Positions 17,490 through 27,135 of a DNA stretch of 64,000 bases are shown here, piece by piece. The notes under the pieces are model-generated. The model saw only the letters and a program-made list of their open reading frames with translations, ran no database searches and was not told where the DNA came from. The position numbers and the translations under genes were made by a program. Every line of letters begins with the position of its first letter. Position 1 is the first letter of the stretch. Source of the stretch: Sporosarcina ureae (GTDB lineage: Bacteria; Bacillota; Bacilli; Bacillales_A; Planococcaceae); assembly GCF_002101375.1 (NCBI RefSeq), contig NZ_CP015207.1:2062001-2126000 (forward strand), read 5' to 3'.

Positions 17490-17612
17490 TTACGGATTAC
17501 TGTTCATTCCTGAAAGGTTACTAATTTGCCCCATAAGCTTTTCCCGTGACTGCTTATTTCGCATGAGATAAAGTGCACCTAGTCCGACAGCTGTCATCGC
17601 CATTTTGTTCAT
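17490..17612 (-). CDS. Very small membrane-associated protein (DUF3918-like)
   Basis: A 40-residue product starting at the ATG at 17612, set by TGGAGGTGTT. It is MNKMAMTAVGLGALYLMRNK followed by a basic, Gln-rich tail. One short hydrophobic segment near the N-terminus and a charged end resemble the small DUF3918/YrzQ-like proteins of Bacillales. Family assignment is tentative. The longer reading frame (to 17726) has no ribosome site. Confidence 0.6.
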   Translation of the reverse strand: MNKMAMTAVGLGALYLMRNKQSREKLMGQISNLSGMNSNP

Positions 17613-17757
17613 TTGTCTAACACCTCCAAATGGTAGGATGGCTCTTTGTAGCAAGAATATACAATGGATTTCAATTTGTATTCTACAATTTTCTGTTAAA
17701 CTTTTAGTGTAGTGATATAATTTCATTATTCATATTTCAAGGACTGGAAGTGTCATC

Positions 17758-18957
17758 ATGAATTTACAAGCTAAATCAACGCTTCGCGAGCTTCGATTTT
17801 GGCGTATTGTCATCGGGCTGGGCATTGCTTCAGTGCTAATTTTTGCCGCGATGTATGCTATGCAGCCTTTGCTACCTATTTTAACAAAGCAATTCAATGT
17901 CTCCGTGTCCACTGCCAGTTTAGCTATGTCTGTTAATACAATAGGTCTAATCTTCGGTTTGGTGATTCTTGGGTTTTACTCCGACAGGCTAGGTAGATCC
18001 GCTTTTGTAAAAGTCTCAGTATTAGTAACGGCGCTTTTATTTATTCCGATGTTTTTGACGCATTCATTTACGGTCATCCTTGTATTGCGTTTTATACAGG
18101 GATTTGCGATGGCAGGAGTATTGGCTGCCGCACTTGCTTATATCAATGAAGAGATTAATGAGCGTGTAGTGGGTGTGGCGACAGCTCTGTATATTTCATT
18201 CAACGGTACAGGTGGAATGCTTGGTCGTTTTGTCACGGGCTATTTAGCAGAACGTTGGTCATGGGAACTGTCTCTTCAACTGCTCACAGTCGCAGGCGTG
18301 GCGGTATTTATCTTCTTACTATTCGTGTTACCAAAATCCAATTACTTCACGCCGAGTGTGGAGTCAATGAAGAAAGACATGGAAGGTTTCGGTATACATT
18401 TAAAGAATCCGGCTTTGTTAATTGTCTTTGGACTTGGTATCGCATTGCAGCTGAGCTTTACCGGCATGTGGACATTTCTACCATTCCATTTGACAGCTTC
18501 ACCGTTTTCGATGACGCTTGATGAAGTTTCTTATATCTACTTCGCGTATGCATTTGGAATTATCGGCGCACCGCTCGCTGGTTCTATTGCCAGTAAAGCA
18601 GGTATGAATTCTGTTCGATTTATAGGTGTACTCTTGCTGGCGGTTGGCTGTCTTCTAACCATTCCAACTATATTACCGTTGATTATTATTGGTTATTGCA
18701 TTATCTGTCTTGGTTTTTTCTCTGCCCATTCTTTAACTGCGGCATCTGTCAGTAAAGAAGCAACGCATCATAAGGGGAGTGCATCAAGCCTGTACCTGGT
18801 TTCTTATTATATTGGTATGGCGGCAGGAAGTACGCTAGTAACACCGCTTTGGCAGTTTGCAGGGTGGACGGGTCTCGCTATGTTTTCAGCAGTTGTGCCA
18901 GTTGTCTATGTACTATTGATTCGATTGCGACGCAGAGTGTTGAGTAAAGTGCAGTAA
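17758..18957 (+). CDS. MFS transporter
   Basis: A 399-residue major facilitator with twelve TM helices. The loop 2-3 motif appears as GFYSDRLGRSAFVK. It is closest in pattern to the YnfM/AraJ-like efflux group. The ATG follows GGAAGTGTCATC. Monocistronic, ending in a shared terminator. Substrate unknown. Confidence 0.88.
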   Translation: MNLQAKSTLRELRFWRIVIGLGIASVLIFAAMYAMQPLLPILTKQFNVSVSTASLAMSVNTIGLIFGLVILGFYSDRLGRSAFVKVSVLVTALLFIPMFLTHSFTVILVLRFIQGFAMAGVLAAALAYINEEINERVVGVATALYISFNGTGGMLGRFVTGYLAERWSWELSLQLLTVAGVAVFIFLLFVLPKSNYFTPSVESMKKDMEGFGIHLKNPALLIVFGLGIALQLSFTGMWTFLPFHLTASPFSMTLDEVSYIYFAYAFGIIGAPLAGSIASKAGMNSVRFIGVLLLAVGCLLTIPTILPLIIIGYCIICLGFFSAHSLTAASVSKEATHHKGSASSLYLVSYYIGMAAGSTLVTPLWQFAGWTGLAMFSAVVPVVYVLLIRLRRRVLSKVQ

Positions 18958-18958
18958 A

Positions 18959-19003
18959 TAAAAACCAGATGCTTGGGATGAACCCCGGCATCTGGTTTAT
19001 TTT
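18959..19003. terminator. Bidirectional terminator between MFS and DASS genes
   Basis: AAAACCAGATGC pairs with GCATCTGGTTT, with T-rich flanks on both sides; it serves two convergent genes. Confidence 0.85.
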
Positions 19004-20651
19004 AGTTTTTAAATACATCTGGTACTGTATGCAAATCGATGCCCCATAATATTGGAAGCAGGAAGTAGATACAAAGTGTCACGAGCAAGACCCCAACTAT
19101 ATTGAGCGCGAAGCCAGCTTTCGCCATGTCAGGAATTCGTAGATAACCTGATCCGAAAACGACTGCGTTCGGTGGGGTGGCAACCGGTAGCATAAATGCA
19201 CAAGATGCTGCTACACCTGCTGCAATCATCAATGCATACGGATGGAAATTAAGTGCAAGTGCCAACGAAGCCATGATTGGATACATCATAGAAGCTGTTG
19301 CTGTATTCGATGTGATTTCTGTCAAGAAAATAACCAGTGTCGTAACAATCAAAATGATGACAATGAGCGGAACACCTTTCAACCCAATCAGTTGAGTACC
19401 GATCCATTCGGACAGACCGCTACTGACAAAGCCAGCTGCGATAGCCAGTCCACCACCGAAGAGAAGTAAGATACCCCAAGGTAATTTCACTGCCGTATTC
19501 CAATCCAGTAAGTGATCACCTTTTTTATTTACAGACGGAATGATGAACAAAATCATTGCAAACGTAATAGCGATGACACCGTCACTTAAGCCGTCAATAA
19601 ATCTCGATAGGAAGAATGAGCGCGTAATCCATGAAAAAGCAGCAAGAGCAAAGACGATGAAGACCATAATTTCTTCAATGGATGGACGTCCAAGCAACTT
19701 CTTTTCCTTATCAATGACTTCGCGTCCGCCAGGTAATGTTTTGACTGGTGATTTGTAGACGATCTTCACTAGGTACCACCAAGTCAGTAAGATGAATACC
19801 CAAGCAAAAGGTACGCCGAACAACATCCATTTACCAAAGGATAACTCGATGCCATAAATTTTATTGATGGCACCAGCAAGCAGTGTATTCGGAGGCGTAC
19901 CGATCAATGTCGCAATCCCGCCTAATGAAGCAGAGTAAGCAATACCAAGCATCAATGCTTTACCGAATCCAAAGTTTTCTTTTGATGTATCGATAGTCGG
20001 ATCGTCCTTTAATGCGATTGTTACTTGTGTAATGATCGCCAAACCGATTGGCACCATCATCATTGCTGTGGCAGTGTTAGAAATCCACATAGATAAAAAT
20101 CCGGTAGCTACCATGAAACCGAGAACGATTTTGTCCATGTTTGTTCCGATTGCAGAGATGATTGTCAGTGCAATTCGTCGATGTAAATTCCACTTCTCAA
20201 GCGCGAGTGCGATCATAAATCCACCCATAAATAAGAAAATCGTTTCATCTCCATAGGAAGAAGCGGTGTCTTTCATTTCCAAGCCGCCTGTCATTGGAAA
20301 CAGTATGAGTGGTAGCAAGGACGCAACTGGAATCGGAATGGCTTCCGTAATCCACCAAACCGCAATCCATACAGTACTGGCTAAAATAGCGATACCCGCT
20401 GCGGATAAGTCTGTAGGTTTGAAAAACAGTAAAATAAGGGAAAAGAGTAATGGCCCAAGCACCAATCCAATGAGCTGTGTAGCTGAATAACTGCGGGAGT
20501 CCCTACCTCCACCTTCATGATTCACGCCAATCTTTTTTCCACCCTGTCCGCCTGTTGCCATTTCAGAAGAAGCGGGCGCAGCAAAAAAGCGGAAGACATC
20601 TTTAACTTGATCGTGTAACGACCAAAGACGATTCCAAGTCTGTTGTAACAT
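19002..20651 (-). CDS. SLC13/DASS family sodium:dicarboxylate (or sulfate) symporter
   Basis: A 549-residue carrier with about twelve TM helices and the two family SNT-type motifs: SNTATAMMM in the first half and TSNTATASMMYPI in the second, where Na+ and carboxylate bind. TPPN motifs follow each (GTPPNTLLAG, ATPPNAVVFG). An unusually long hydrophilic N-terminus of about 60 residues precedes the first helix. The start at 20651 is chosen because GAAGGGA precedes it. Dicarboxylates are the likeliest substrate; sulfate is possible. Confidence 0.88.
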   Translation of the reverse strand: MLQQTWNRLWSLHDQVKDVFRFFAAPASSEMATGGQGGKKIGVNHEGGGRDSRSYSATQLIGLVLGPLLFSLILLFFKPTDLSAAGIAILASTVWIAVWWITEAIPIPVASLLPLILFPMTGGLEMKDTASSYGDETIFLFMGGFMIALALEKWNLHRRIALTIISAIGTNMDKIVLGFMVATGFLSMWISNTATAMMMVPIGLAIITQVTIALKDDPTIDTSKENFGFGKALMLGIAYSASLGGIATLIGTPPNTLLAGAINKIYGIELSFGKWMLFGVPFAWVFILLTWWYLVKIVYKSPVKTLPGGREVIDKEKKLLGRPSIEEIMVFIVFALAAFSWITRSFFLSRFIDGLSDGVIAITFAMILFIIPSVNKKGDHLLDWNTAVKLPWGILLLFGGGLAIAAGFVSSGLSEWIGTQLIGLKGVPLIVIILIVTTLVIFLTEITSNTATASMMYPIMASLALALNFHPYALMIAAGVAASCAFMLPVATPPNAVVFGSGYLRIPDMAKAGFALNIVGVLLVTLCIYFLLPILWGIDLHTVPDVFKN

Positions 20652-20906
20652 TAAGATCCCTTCATTTCTACGTTGTATTTCTTGAAGAGTTGAAATCTTC
20701 AAAGACACAATCATTTTACCTATTAAATACAACTAGAACAAGAGGAGTTAAGACTTTTTCGCATAATTAGATAATTATTGTTACAATACAGTGTATAAAT
20801 CGACGGTTATTATACAGCAAGGGGTATTTAAAAATTTCGACACAGGGGATTCAACCGCGTATAATAAAGTTAACTATGTAAGTTAAAATAGAGGGGAAGT
20901 GAGCAT

Positions 20907-21986
20907 TTGACGAAAAAGGTGTGGTTTCAGGTAGGTGTTGGTATATTACTGGCATTGTTGATCACGAAATTCTTTTTAGAAGTAAATTATATTTTTAGAC
21001 CGGTGGGTATCATTTTACAGACTATTATCATGCCATTAATCTTCGGTGGCCTGCTTTATTACATAACGGTACCTATCCAGCACTATTTGGAAAAGAAAAA
21101 AATGCCGAGATGGGGAAGTATCATAACGATTATGCTCATACTCGTAGCGGTTATTTGGATTTTAATCGCAATAATTGGTCCGATGGTCACGAAACAAGTG
21201 AATAATCTCGTGGACAACGGGCCCGCTCTCACTCATCAGATTGAGCAGCTAAAAGATAAAGCAATTAATCAAATGGACAATTTACCTGAAGGTTTGCAGG
21301 ATTCTCTGAATTCAGCAGTTGAGTCAATCCAAACTTTTGCGGTAACATTCGGCAAATGGTTCGTACAATTTGTACAATCCTTCGTCCAAGCGGTAGCGTT
21401 ATTGTTACTTGTACCGTTCTTCTTCTTATTTATGTTGAAGGATCATGAAAAATTTGCTCCGAGAGTATACAATCTATTTTCCGGAAAGCGACGTATATGG
21501 ATAAAGAAGACATTGGAAGATATTGATCAGGTCTTACGTTCTTATATTCAAGGACAATTATTAATTAGTGCTATTTTGGCAGCGATTATTTTGATTGGTT
21601 ATTCAATCATCGGATTGGAGTATGCCTTGTTACTAGCAATTCTCGCTTTATTCATGAATATCATTCCGTTTATTGGACCGTGGATTGCGGTAGCTCCAGC
21701 CTTAATCATTGCGTATTTACAGGAACCCAAATTAGTTATTTGGGTCGGAGTGGTTACGTTAGTCGCACAGCAAATCGATAGTAATCTCATTACGCCGAAC
21801 GTCATGGGGAAATCACTTGATATTCATCCTCTAACGATCATTACAGTATTATTAGTGGCGGGAAGTCTTGCAGGATTCCTTGGTATTCTAGTAGCTGTAC
21901 CTGCTTATGCAGTTGGTAAAGTAATTGTGCAGAACATCTATGAAATGCGACAAGAAATTAGTGAAGCGGCTACGAAGAATATATAG
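20907..21986 (+). CDS. AI-2E family transporter
   Basis: A 359-residue protein with seven to eight TM helices and the family pattern in its C-terminal half (NIIPFIGPWIAVAPALIIA, then NLITPNVMGKSLDIHPL). Members act as exporters or antiporters; some are Na+(Li+)/H+ antiporters, so the quorum-sensing name need not apply. It starts at TTG behind GAGGGGAAG. Monocistronic with its own terminator. Confidence 0.88.
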   Translation: MTKKVWFQVGVGILLALLITKFFLEVNYIFRPVGIILQTIIMPLIFGGLLYYITVPIQHYLEKKKMPRWGSIITIMLILVAVIWILIAIIGPMVTKQVNNLVDNGPALTHQIEQLKDKAINQMDNLPEGLQDSLNSAVESIQTFAVTFGKWFVQFVQSFVQAVALLLLVPFFFLFMLKDHEKFAPRVYNLFSGKRRIWIKKTLEDIDQVLRSYIQGQLLISAILAAIILIGYSIIGLEYALLLAILALFMNIIPFIGPWIAVAPALIIAYLQEPKLVIWVGVVTLVAQQIDSNLITPNVMGKSLDIHPLTIITVLLVAGSLAGFLGILVAVPAYAVGKVIVQNIYEMRQEISEAATKNI

Positions 21987-21998
21987 CGATAGAATCAG

Positions 21999-22029
21999 CC
22001 TCCTAGTCTTTGGACTGGGAGGTTTTTTT
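21999..22029 (+). terminator. Terminator after AI-2E family gene
   Basis: CCTCCTAGTC pairs with GACTGGGAGG over a 4-base loop, then TTTTTTTA. Confidence 0.9.
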
Positions 22030-22086
22030 ATGGGGATAAAAAAAGTAAAACAGTACATTCTACGATAAAAGAAAGGGTGTTGGCAT

Positions 22087-22365
22087 ATGCTGACGGAATT
22101 TCCCGTTATTCAAACCAATGTTTGGGATGCGATTTGGGGTGTTCCGGTTGTCCTAGTCGTGGTATTGATCGTCAAGTGGATTTTTAAAGTGTCGCTTAGT
22201 TGGCTTTCGACAGTTGCCACAGTCGTTGCGCTTGCGATATCTATATTCATCAGCCATCCCAAAAATTTGTCTGCCGGAATTTTCATGGGAATTTTTTATA
22301 GTGGTGCGGCTATGGGGATTATCTATTCGACTAAACAATCCTTCCATGCATATCGTAAACGTTAA
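22087..22365 (+). CDS. Small three-TM membrane protein
   Basis: A 92-residue protein with three hydrophobic segments (VPVVLVVVLIVKWIF, LSTVATVVALAISIFI, GIFMGIFYSGAAMGIIY) and a basic tail. GAAAGGGTGTT precedes the ATG. Unknown function; it stands alone before a terminator. Confidence 0.7.
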   Translation: MLTEFPVIQTNVWDAIWGVPVVLVVVLIVKWIFKVSLSWLSTVATVVALAISIFISHPKNLSAGIFMGIFYSGAAMGIIYSTKQSFHAYRKR

Positions 22366-22403
22366 AAGCAGGCCTTCGCATAGTGAGCGAAAGCCTGTTT
22401 TTT
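22364..22403. terminator. Terminator between convergent genes
   Basis: AAAAGCAGGC and GCCTGTTTTTTT pair, extended by CTTCGC/GCGAA inside. Confidence 0.8.
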
Positions 22404-23110
22404 TAAGGTATTGGGCAAAATCCACAGCGCATTAATCCAGGTACATCTTTTGAGAAACAACATGTCTTTCGAACGGTGGTATTTAATAAAGCAGATGGTT
22501 GTGAACCGTTTAAATAGCTGGCGAAACGTGAGTGATCGGCGATACCTGTCCATGTGGTGTCGTCTTTTAGTATGCTTAAATCTTCGCTTGCTTCCATTTC
22601 CAATCCTGGGTCTGACAGTAGTACATGATATTGCCATAACCAGAAGCCGAAAATGTTTTCCCATAAAGTAAGGGGAGATACCGGGACAGCCGTGCGTAGC
22701 GACGTAATCACCGAATGTGCATCATCTAGTACACGTCTAATATGCGCTTCTCGGTCTTCGTCATCAATCATTTCCCAATCTGCGCTATCTATAAATGTGC
22801 TGATCGCTTTATTGCCGAACTCCTCTCGTGCACCGAACTGCAAGTCTTCTGCTGATCCATTCCACATTTCATCATACACAGCCAAATTATAGAGCTGCAT
22901 GGCGAAAAACATGCCGAGGCGACGTACGAAAAACGAAGCTGCAACGACTTCATTTGGACTTTGGCTGACAGTTTGGGCAACTTGGACGATAGTTTGTACT
23001 TTTGAAGAGTCCAGTACATCGGCTAGCGTGAAGACTGGATGTACTGGCGGTTCCAAGTAGACACTGTAACTATTCAATTCTCTGATTTGGTCTGGTGTAA
23101 GTATAGTCAT
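22403..23110 (-). CDS. FhuF-like ferric-siderophore reductase
   Basis: A 235-residue protein that ends in a [2Fe-2S] binding pattern of the FhuF C-terminal type: Cys217-Cys218, then Cys229 and Cys232 (TCCFSKDVPGLMRCGFCPIP). The N-terminal part is helical, as in IucA/FhuF-type proteins. FhuF reduces ferric iron from siderophores in the cytoplasm. No siderophore transporter is next to it, and I see no Fur box. The start ATG has only a weak site. Confidence 0.78.
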   Translation of the reverse strand: MTILTPDQIRELNSYSVYLEPPVHPVFTLADVLDSSKVQTIVQVAQTVSQSPNEVVAASFFVRRLGMFFAMQLYNLAVYDEMWNGSAEDLQFGAREEFGNKAISTFIDSADWEMIDDEDREAHIRRVLDDAHSVITSLRTAVPVSPLTLWENIFGFWLWQYHVLLSDPGLEMEASEDLSILKDDTTWTGIADHSRFASYLNGSQPSALLNTTVRKTCCFSKDVPGLMRCGFCPIP

Positions 23111-23217
23111 AGCTTCAGTATAATCAAACTACTTTACGGAAACAACCCGAACGTGACGCCAGCCCAACCAGTTTACTAGGCCTTTACATACTATAGGCAG
23201 TGAAGAGGTGGTGAAGA

Positions 23218-24036
23218 GTGGAGACTCAAGTATTGGCTCGCAATGAATCATTTGAGGTGGAACAAAGGGAATGGAAGTTGCGGCAGCGCAAAGAACGTGG
23301 CAAGCGATTGCTGACGATTGTGTCACCGTTGTTCCTGCTGGTGCTATGGGAAGTGATGTCGAGAACGGGTATCTTGGATATTCGCTTTTTCCCGCCGCCC
23401 AGTACGATTGTGCAAACCTTTTATGACATGGTTGTGAGCGGCGTGATGGCGAAACATGTTGGCGTCTCATTGTATCGGATTTTCATCGGATTTTTAGCAG
23501 GTGTCATTCCAGGCATCATTGTCGGTTTATTGATGGGATTATATTCTCCAATCCGGCATTTTGTTCAACCGATTGTCATGGCTCTTATGCCAATTCCGAC
23601 GTTGGCATTATTGCCAATCATCATTATTTTATTCGGAATTGGAGATTTGTCGAAGGTTGTGACGATAGCAGGAAGTGTATTTTTCCCGGTTGTCATTAAT
23701 ACGGCGGCGGGTGTGTTGAATATCGATAAGATTTATTTGGATGTTGCTAGTAACTATCAAACGAGTCAGTGGAATTTCTTCTTTAAAATCGCTCTTCCCG
23801 GAGCACTTCCTGTCATGCTTGAAGGAATCCAGATGGGGCAGGCGATTGCGTTATTGACGATTGTGGCGGCAGAGATGATGGGGGCGACTTCCGGTATCGG
23901 TTATTTGATATGGACGTCCTATAAGGCCTTCTTATTACCTGAAATGTATGTGGGATTAATTCTCATTTCCTTTTTCGGTTACTTATTCTCGCTTATACTG
24001 CGTGCGCTTCAAAATAAATTATTGCCATGGAGGTGA
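23218..24036 (+). CDS. ABC transporter permease, SsuC/TauC type
   Basis: A 272-residue permease with a charged N-terminus of about 30 residues and six TM helices. The EAA-like loop is visible as DVASNYQTSQWNFFFKIALPGALP. This class imports sulfonates, taurine, nitrate or pyrimidine/thiamine precursors. It starts at GTG 23218. First gene of a three-gene importer (permease, ATPase, binding lipoprotein). Confidence 0.87.
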   Translation: METQVLARNESFEVEQREWKLRQRKERGKRLLTIVSPLFLLVLWEVMSRTGILDIRFFPPPSTIVQTFYDMVVSGVMAKHVGVSLYRIFIGFLAGVIPGIIVGLLMGLYSPIRHFVQPIVMALMPIPTLALLPIIIILFGIGDLSKVVTIAGSVFFPVVINTAAGVLNIDKIYLDVASNYQTSQWNFFFKIALPGALPVMLEGIQMGQAIALLTIVAAEMMGATSGIGYLIWTSYKAFLLPEMYVGLILISFFGYLFSLILRALQNKLLPWR

Positions 24037-24041
24037 AGGAA

Positions 24042-24821
24042 ATGGAGGGGGAGCCAAAGATTACGGTGGATGGACTAATGAAAGCTTTTTATAAGAAACA
24101 GGGCAGTGTCATTGCACTTGAAGATATTTCTCTGACGGTAGCTGAAGGTGAATTTGTTTGTCTCGTTGGGCCGAGCGGTTGTGGCAAGACGACGCTGTTA
24201 CGTATCTTGGCTGGACTTGAACAGCCAAGTGTCGGCAACTTTACGATTGCGACTGAGACGAATGATCGTCCGTTGCAATCGATGGTATTCCAAGAACGTG
24301 GTGTCATTCCATGGCTGACAGTACGTGAAAATGTAGCCTTCGGGTTGAAGATGCGTAATTTGCCGAAAGCATTCATTAATGAACGAACGGACTTTTATTT
24401 GAAGAAGACAGGGTTGGAACGGTTCGCTTCGCTGTATCCAAAGGAATTGTCAGGCGGTATGAAGCAACGCGTGAGTATAGCGAGAGCTTTTGCGAATGAT
24501 CCCGAGATTTTACTGATGGATGAACCGTTTGGTGCACTCGATGAACAGAACCGCTTTATTTTGCAGGAAGAGTTATTGAGTATTTGGGCAGAGACGAAGA
24601 AGACCGTATTGTTCATTACACATAGTATTGATGAAGCGTTGTTGCTCAGTGATCGCATTCTGTTGATGGGAGCTCAACCGGGGAAAATCATTGAAGAAAT
24701 CATTATTGATATGCCAAGGCCGAGAAAGATGGAGGATGTTCGGAAAGATCCGGAAATGGCAACAAAATTCATCGAGATATGGCATCATTTGCAAGAGGAA
24801 GTACTGAAATCGAGAGAATAA
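24042..24821 (+). CDS. ABC transporter ATPase, SsuB/TauB type
   Basis: A 259-residue ATPase: Walker A GPSGCGKTT, Q-loop MVFQERGVIPWLTV, signature LSGGMKQRV, Walker B ILLMDEPFGALD, H-loop ITHS. The ATG at 24042 is chosen because GGAGGTGA lies eight bases upstream; the upstream ATG overlaps that site. It begins five bases after the permease stop. Part of the same importer. Confidence 0.88.
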   Translation: MEGEPKITVDGLMKAFYKKQGSVIALEDISLTVAEGEFVCLVGPSGCGKTTLLRILAGLEQPSVGNFTIATETNDRPLQSMVFQERGVIPWLTVRENVAFGLKMRNLPKAFINERTDFYLKKTGLERFASLYPKELSGGMKQRVSIARAFANDPEILLMDEPFGALDEQNRFILQEELLSIWAETKKTVLFITHSIDEALLLSDRILLMGAQPGKIIEEIIIDMPRPRKMEDVRKDPEMATKFIEIWHHLQEEVLKSRE

Positions 24822-24841
24822 GTGATAAAAGGAGAGATGAT

Positions 24842-25924
24842 GTGGGGAAATGGGTGAAGAAGGCGGGTTTGTTCAGCTTATTATCGTTCGTATTGATCAT
24901 GGGGGCATGTTCTCCGAAAGAAGTTACGAAGCCTGTAACGAATGACGACAAGCCAGCATCGGGTGATTTGGCTCCACTTGAGAAGCAGGCGAAAGTATTT
25001 ATAGCGGAAGATGGCGCGGCTTCTGGAGCTGGCTTCTATATTGCGAAAGAAAAAGGGTATTTTGACGATTATAATATCCGTGTAGATTTTGCGGATTTTG
25101 CAAATAGTGATGACATGTTGCCCGCACTAGCCGCTGGGGAAGTCGATATCGCGGGTGGCGTCTCCACTGCATCATTCTTTAATGCGATCGCCCAAGGCAT
25201 TGATGTACGGATCATTGCGGATAAAGGTCATAATATGCCCGGTAAGTCCTACTTCAGTTTCGTCATCGGTAATCATATGGTCGATGAAATCAAGGAATAC
25301 AGTGACTTCAAAGGAAAGAAAATCGCAGTATCGTCTCGTAACTCTATTGATGGCTATATCTATGAAGAGATGTTAAAGCATGCAGGTTTGACGGAAGATG
25401 ATGTAGAGTATGTGCACATCGCAGACTTCGGTGCAATGCTTGGGGCCATTGATTCAGGAACGATTGATGCAGCATTAAATATTGAACCGCTTATTGCGCA
25501 GGGTATCAGTAAAGGTTTTCACGTTCGCTTTGGAGACGCCACGGATTATGCGCCTGAATCACAAATCGCCATGGTATTGGCTTCGCCTCAGTTCATGGCC
25601 AATGAAGAACTGTCGCTACGCTTCATGGCGGCCTATTTAAAAGGAGTGCGTGACTATAACGACGCATTCTTTAAAGATCATGGTAAAGAAGAGATTATAG
25701 ACATTATGGTGAAACATACGGCGTTGAAAGATCCTGAGTTATGGGAGAGAGTGTTCGTGACAGGACTCGATCCAAACGGCAAGATGTTTATCGACGATAT
25801 TAAGAAACAGTATGAGATGTATAAGGCGAATGGAGCGATTCGTGGTGAAATCGATTTCGATAAGTCTGTAGATCCGTCGCTTGTTGAGCGTGCGATTAAA
25901 GAAATTGGGTTGTACGAAGATTGA
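24842..25924 (+). CDS. NMT1/SsuA-type substrate-binding lipoprotein
   Basis: A 360-residue periplasmic-type binding protein starting at GTG with AAAGGAG eight bases before it. The N-terminus is a lipoprotein signal with lipobox MGAC. The NMT1/SsuA core starts at KVFIAEDGAASGAGFYIAKEKGYF. It captures the ligand outside and delivers it to the permease encoded two genes upstream. An aliphatic sulfonate would fit the sulfur theme of the window, but thiamine precursors or nitrate-like ligands cannot be excluded. Confidence 0.87.
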   Translation: MGKWVKKAGLFSLLSFVLIMGACSPKEVTKPVTNDDKPASGDLAPLEKQAKVFIAEDGAASGAGFYIAKEKGYFDDYNIRVDFADFANSDDMLPALAAGEVDIAGGVSTASFFNAIAQGIDVRIIADKGHNMPGKSYFSFVIGNHMVDEIKEYSDFKGKKIAVSSRNSIDGYIYEEMLKHAGLTEDDVEYVHIADFGAMLGAIDSGTIDAALNIEPLIAQGISKGFHVRFGDATDYAPESQIAMVLASPQFMANEELSLRFMAAYLKGVRDYNDAFFKDHGKEEIIDIMVKHTALKDPELWERVFVTGLDPNGKMFIDDIKKQYEMYKANGAIRGEIDFDKSVDPSLVERAIKEIGLYED

Positions 25925-25930
25925 TAATTG

Positions 25931-25990
25931 GTGGAGCTGTCCTAGAAGTCATGACGTTTGTGACTTCTGTTGATGGCTCCATTTTGCTGT
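25931..25990 (+). terminator. Probable terminator of the ABC importer operon
   Basis: Outer arms TGGAGC/GGCTCCA and inner arms AGAAGTCA/TGACTTCT form an interrupted stem, followed by TTTTGCTG. The rest of the gap to 26193 shows no gene. Confidence 0.6.
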
Positions 25991-26193
25991 AGAGAGGGGG
26001 ATTGGCGTCTCGGAAAGTGTCATCTGCTAGTGCATCCATCTATTATGGGTGCTAATTTAATTACACGGCAAACATGCTTTCCTGACGTTTTGCTTTTACC
26101 GGAAAAGACGGTATTTGATGTAAATTCATCTACAATTAGACAGAAAAACATGCTAAAATAATATGACAGACTATTGGGAGTATGGTGAAATGA

Positions 26194-27087
26194 ATGAGGA
26201 AATACATAGGTGAGATTGGGTTGACGTTCACTGCTATTATCTGGGGGAGCGGTTTTGTGATGAGCGCGCTCGCTTTGGAATATTACACACCGTATCAAAT
26301 TTTAGCTGTGCGTTTTATCATTGGGGCTTTACTACTTAGTATCGTCTTCCATAAACGTCTACTTCGGGTGGATAAGTCGGTTTTATGGAAAGGCGCATTG
26401 CTTGGTGTTTTTCTGTATGGAGCATTTGCTTTGCAGACGGTAGGTTTGCAGTTTACGACACCTTCAAAGAATGCATTTTTAACCGGTGTAAATGTAGTGA
26501 TGGTCCCGTTGATCGCGTTCATTTTGTATAAGCGGAAACTCGATACATTTGAATGGTTTGGTGCAGTACTGGCGCTAATTGGAGTGGCGGTTTTATCGTT
26601 GCAGTGGTCTACCACTATTAACATTGGCGATGTATTGACACTTGGTTGTGCCGTAATGTTCGCGTTTCATATTTTATACACGGCGCGCTTTGTCCGCTCA
26701 GAAGACGCCATTTTGCTAACGCTATTACAAATGGTTGTCGCCGCAGGGATCAGCTCGGTGACTGTTATCGTAATGGGCGAGACGTCATTCTCCATGGAGC
26801 CAAAGGGTGTAAGTTCAGTGTTGTACTTAGCTGTATTTTCTACGACGTTGGCATTCTTGATGCAAACAGTTGGACAGAAACACTTATCAGAAACGAAAGC
26901 GGCCATTATTTTATCGACAGAATCAGTTTGGGGCATGATTTTCTCTGTTGCCCTCGCCTATGAACTGTTGACGTTCCGCATGTTCCTAGGTGCACTCATT
27001 ATCTTCATCGCGATTTTATTGTCAGAAGTTAGACCGCTATTATTGAAAAAACGCATTCCGCGGCAAGTTAAAGAGCATGAAATTTGA
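26194..27087 (+). CDS. EamA/DMT family transporter
   Basis: A 297-residue ten-TM protein with two EamA repeats (FTAIIWGSGFVMSALALE at the start; STESVWGMIFSVALAYELLT near the end). Probably a metabolite exporter; substrate unknown. The start ATG follows GGGAGTATGG. Monocistronic, ending at a terminator shared with the convergent DMT gene. Confidence 0.87.
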   Translation: MRKYIGEIGLTFTAIIWGSGFVMSALALEYYTPYQILAVRFIIGALLLSIVFHKRLLRVDKSVLWKGALLGVFLYGAFALQTVGLQFTTPSKNAFLTGVNVVMVPLIAFILYKRKLDTFEWFGAVLALIGVAVLSLQWSTTINIGDVLTLGCAVMFAFHILYTARFVRSEDAILLTLLQMVVAAGISSVTVIVMGETSFSMEPKGVSSVLYLAVFSTTLAFLMQTVGQKHLSETKAAIILSTESVWGMIFSVALAYELLTFRMFLGALIIFIAILLSEVRPLLLKKRIPRQVKEHEI

Positions 27088-27088
27088 A

Positions 27089-27134
27089 AAAGGGTTGTCT
27101 TTCAAGTCTTCAACTGACTTTGAAACAACCTTTT
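27089..27134. terminator. Terminator between convergent DMT genes
   Basis: AAAGGGTTGT...GTC pairs with GAC...ACAACCTTTTT, with T runs on both strands. Confidence 0.75.
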
Positions 27135-27135
27135 T

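Noticed and set aside
22362-22664. 100-codon minus-strand ORF and the plus-strand ORFs nearby
   Set aside because: Shadows of the FhuF-like gene in other frames.
25970-26298. Short ORFs on both strands before the EamA gene
   Set aside because: No ribosome site and no recognisable composition; one overlaps the terminator hairpin and the other overlaps the EamA gene.
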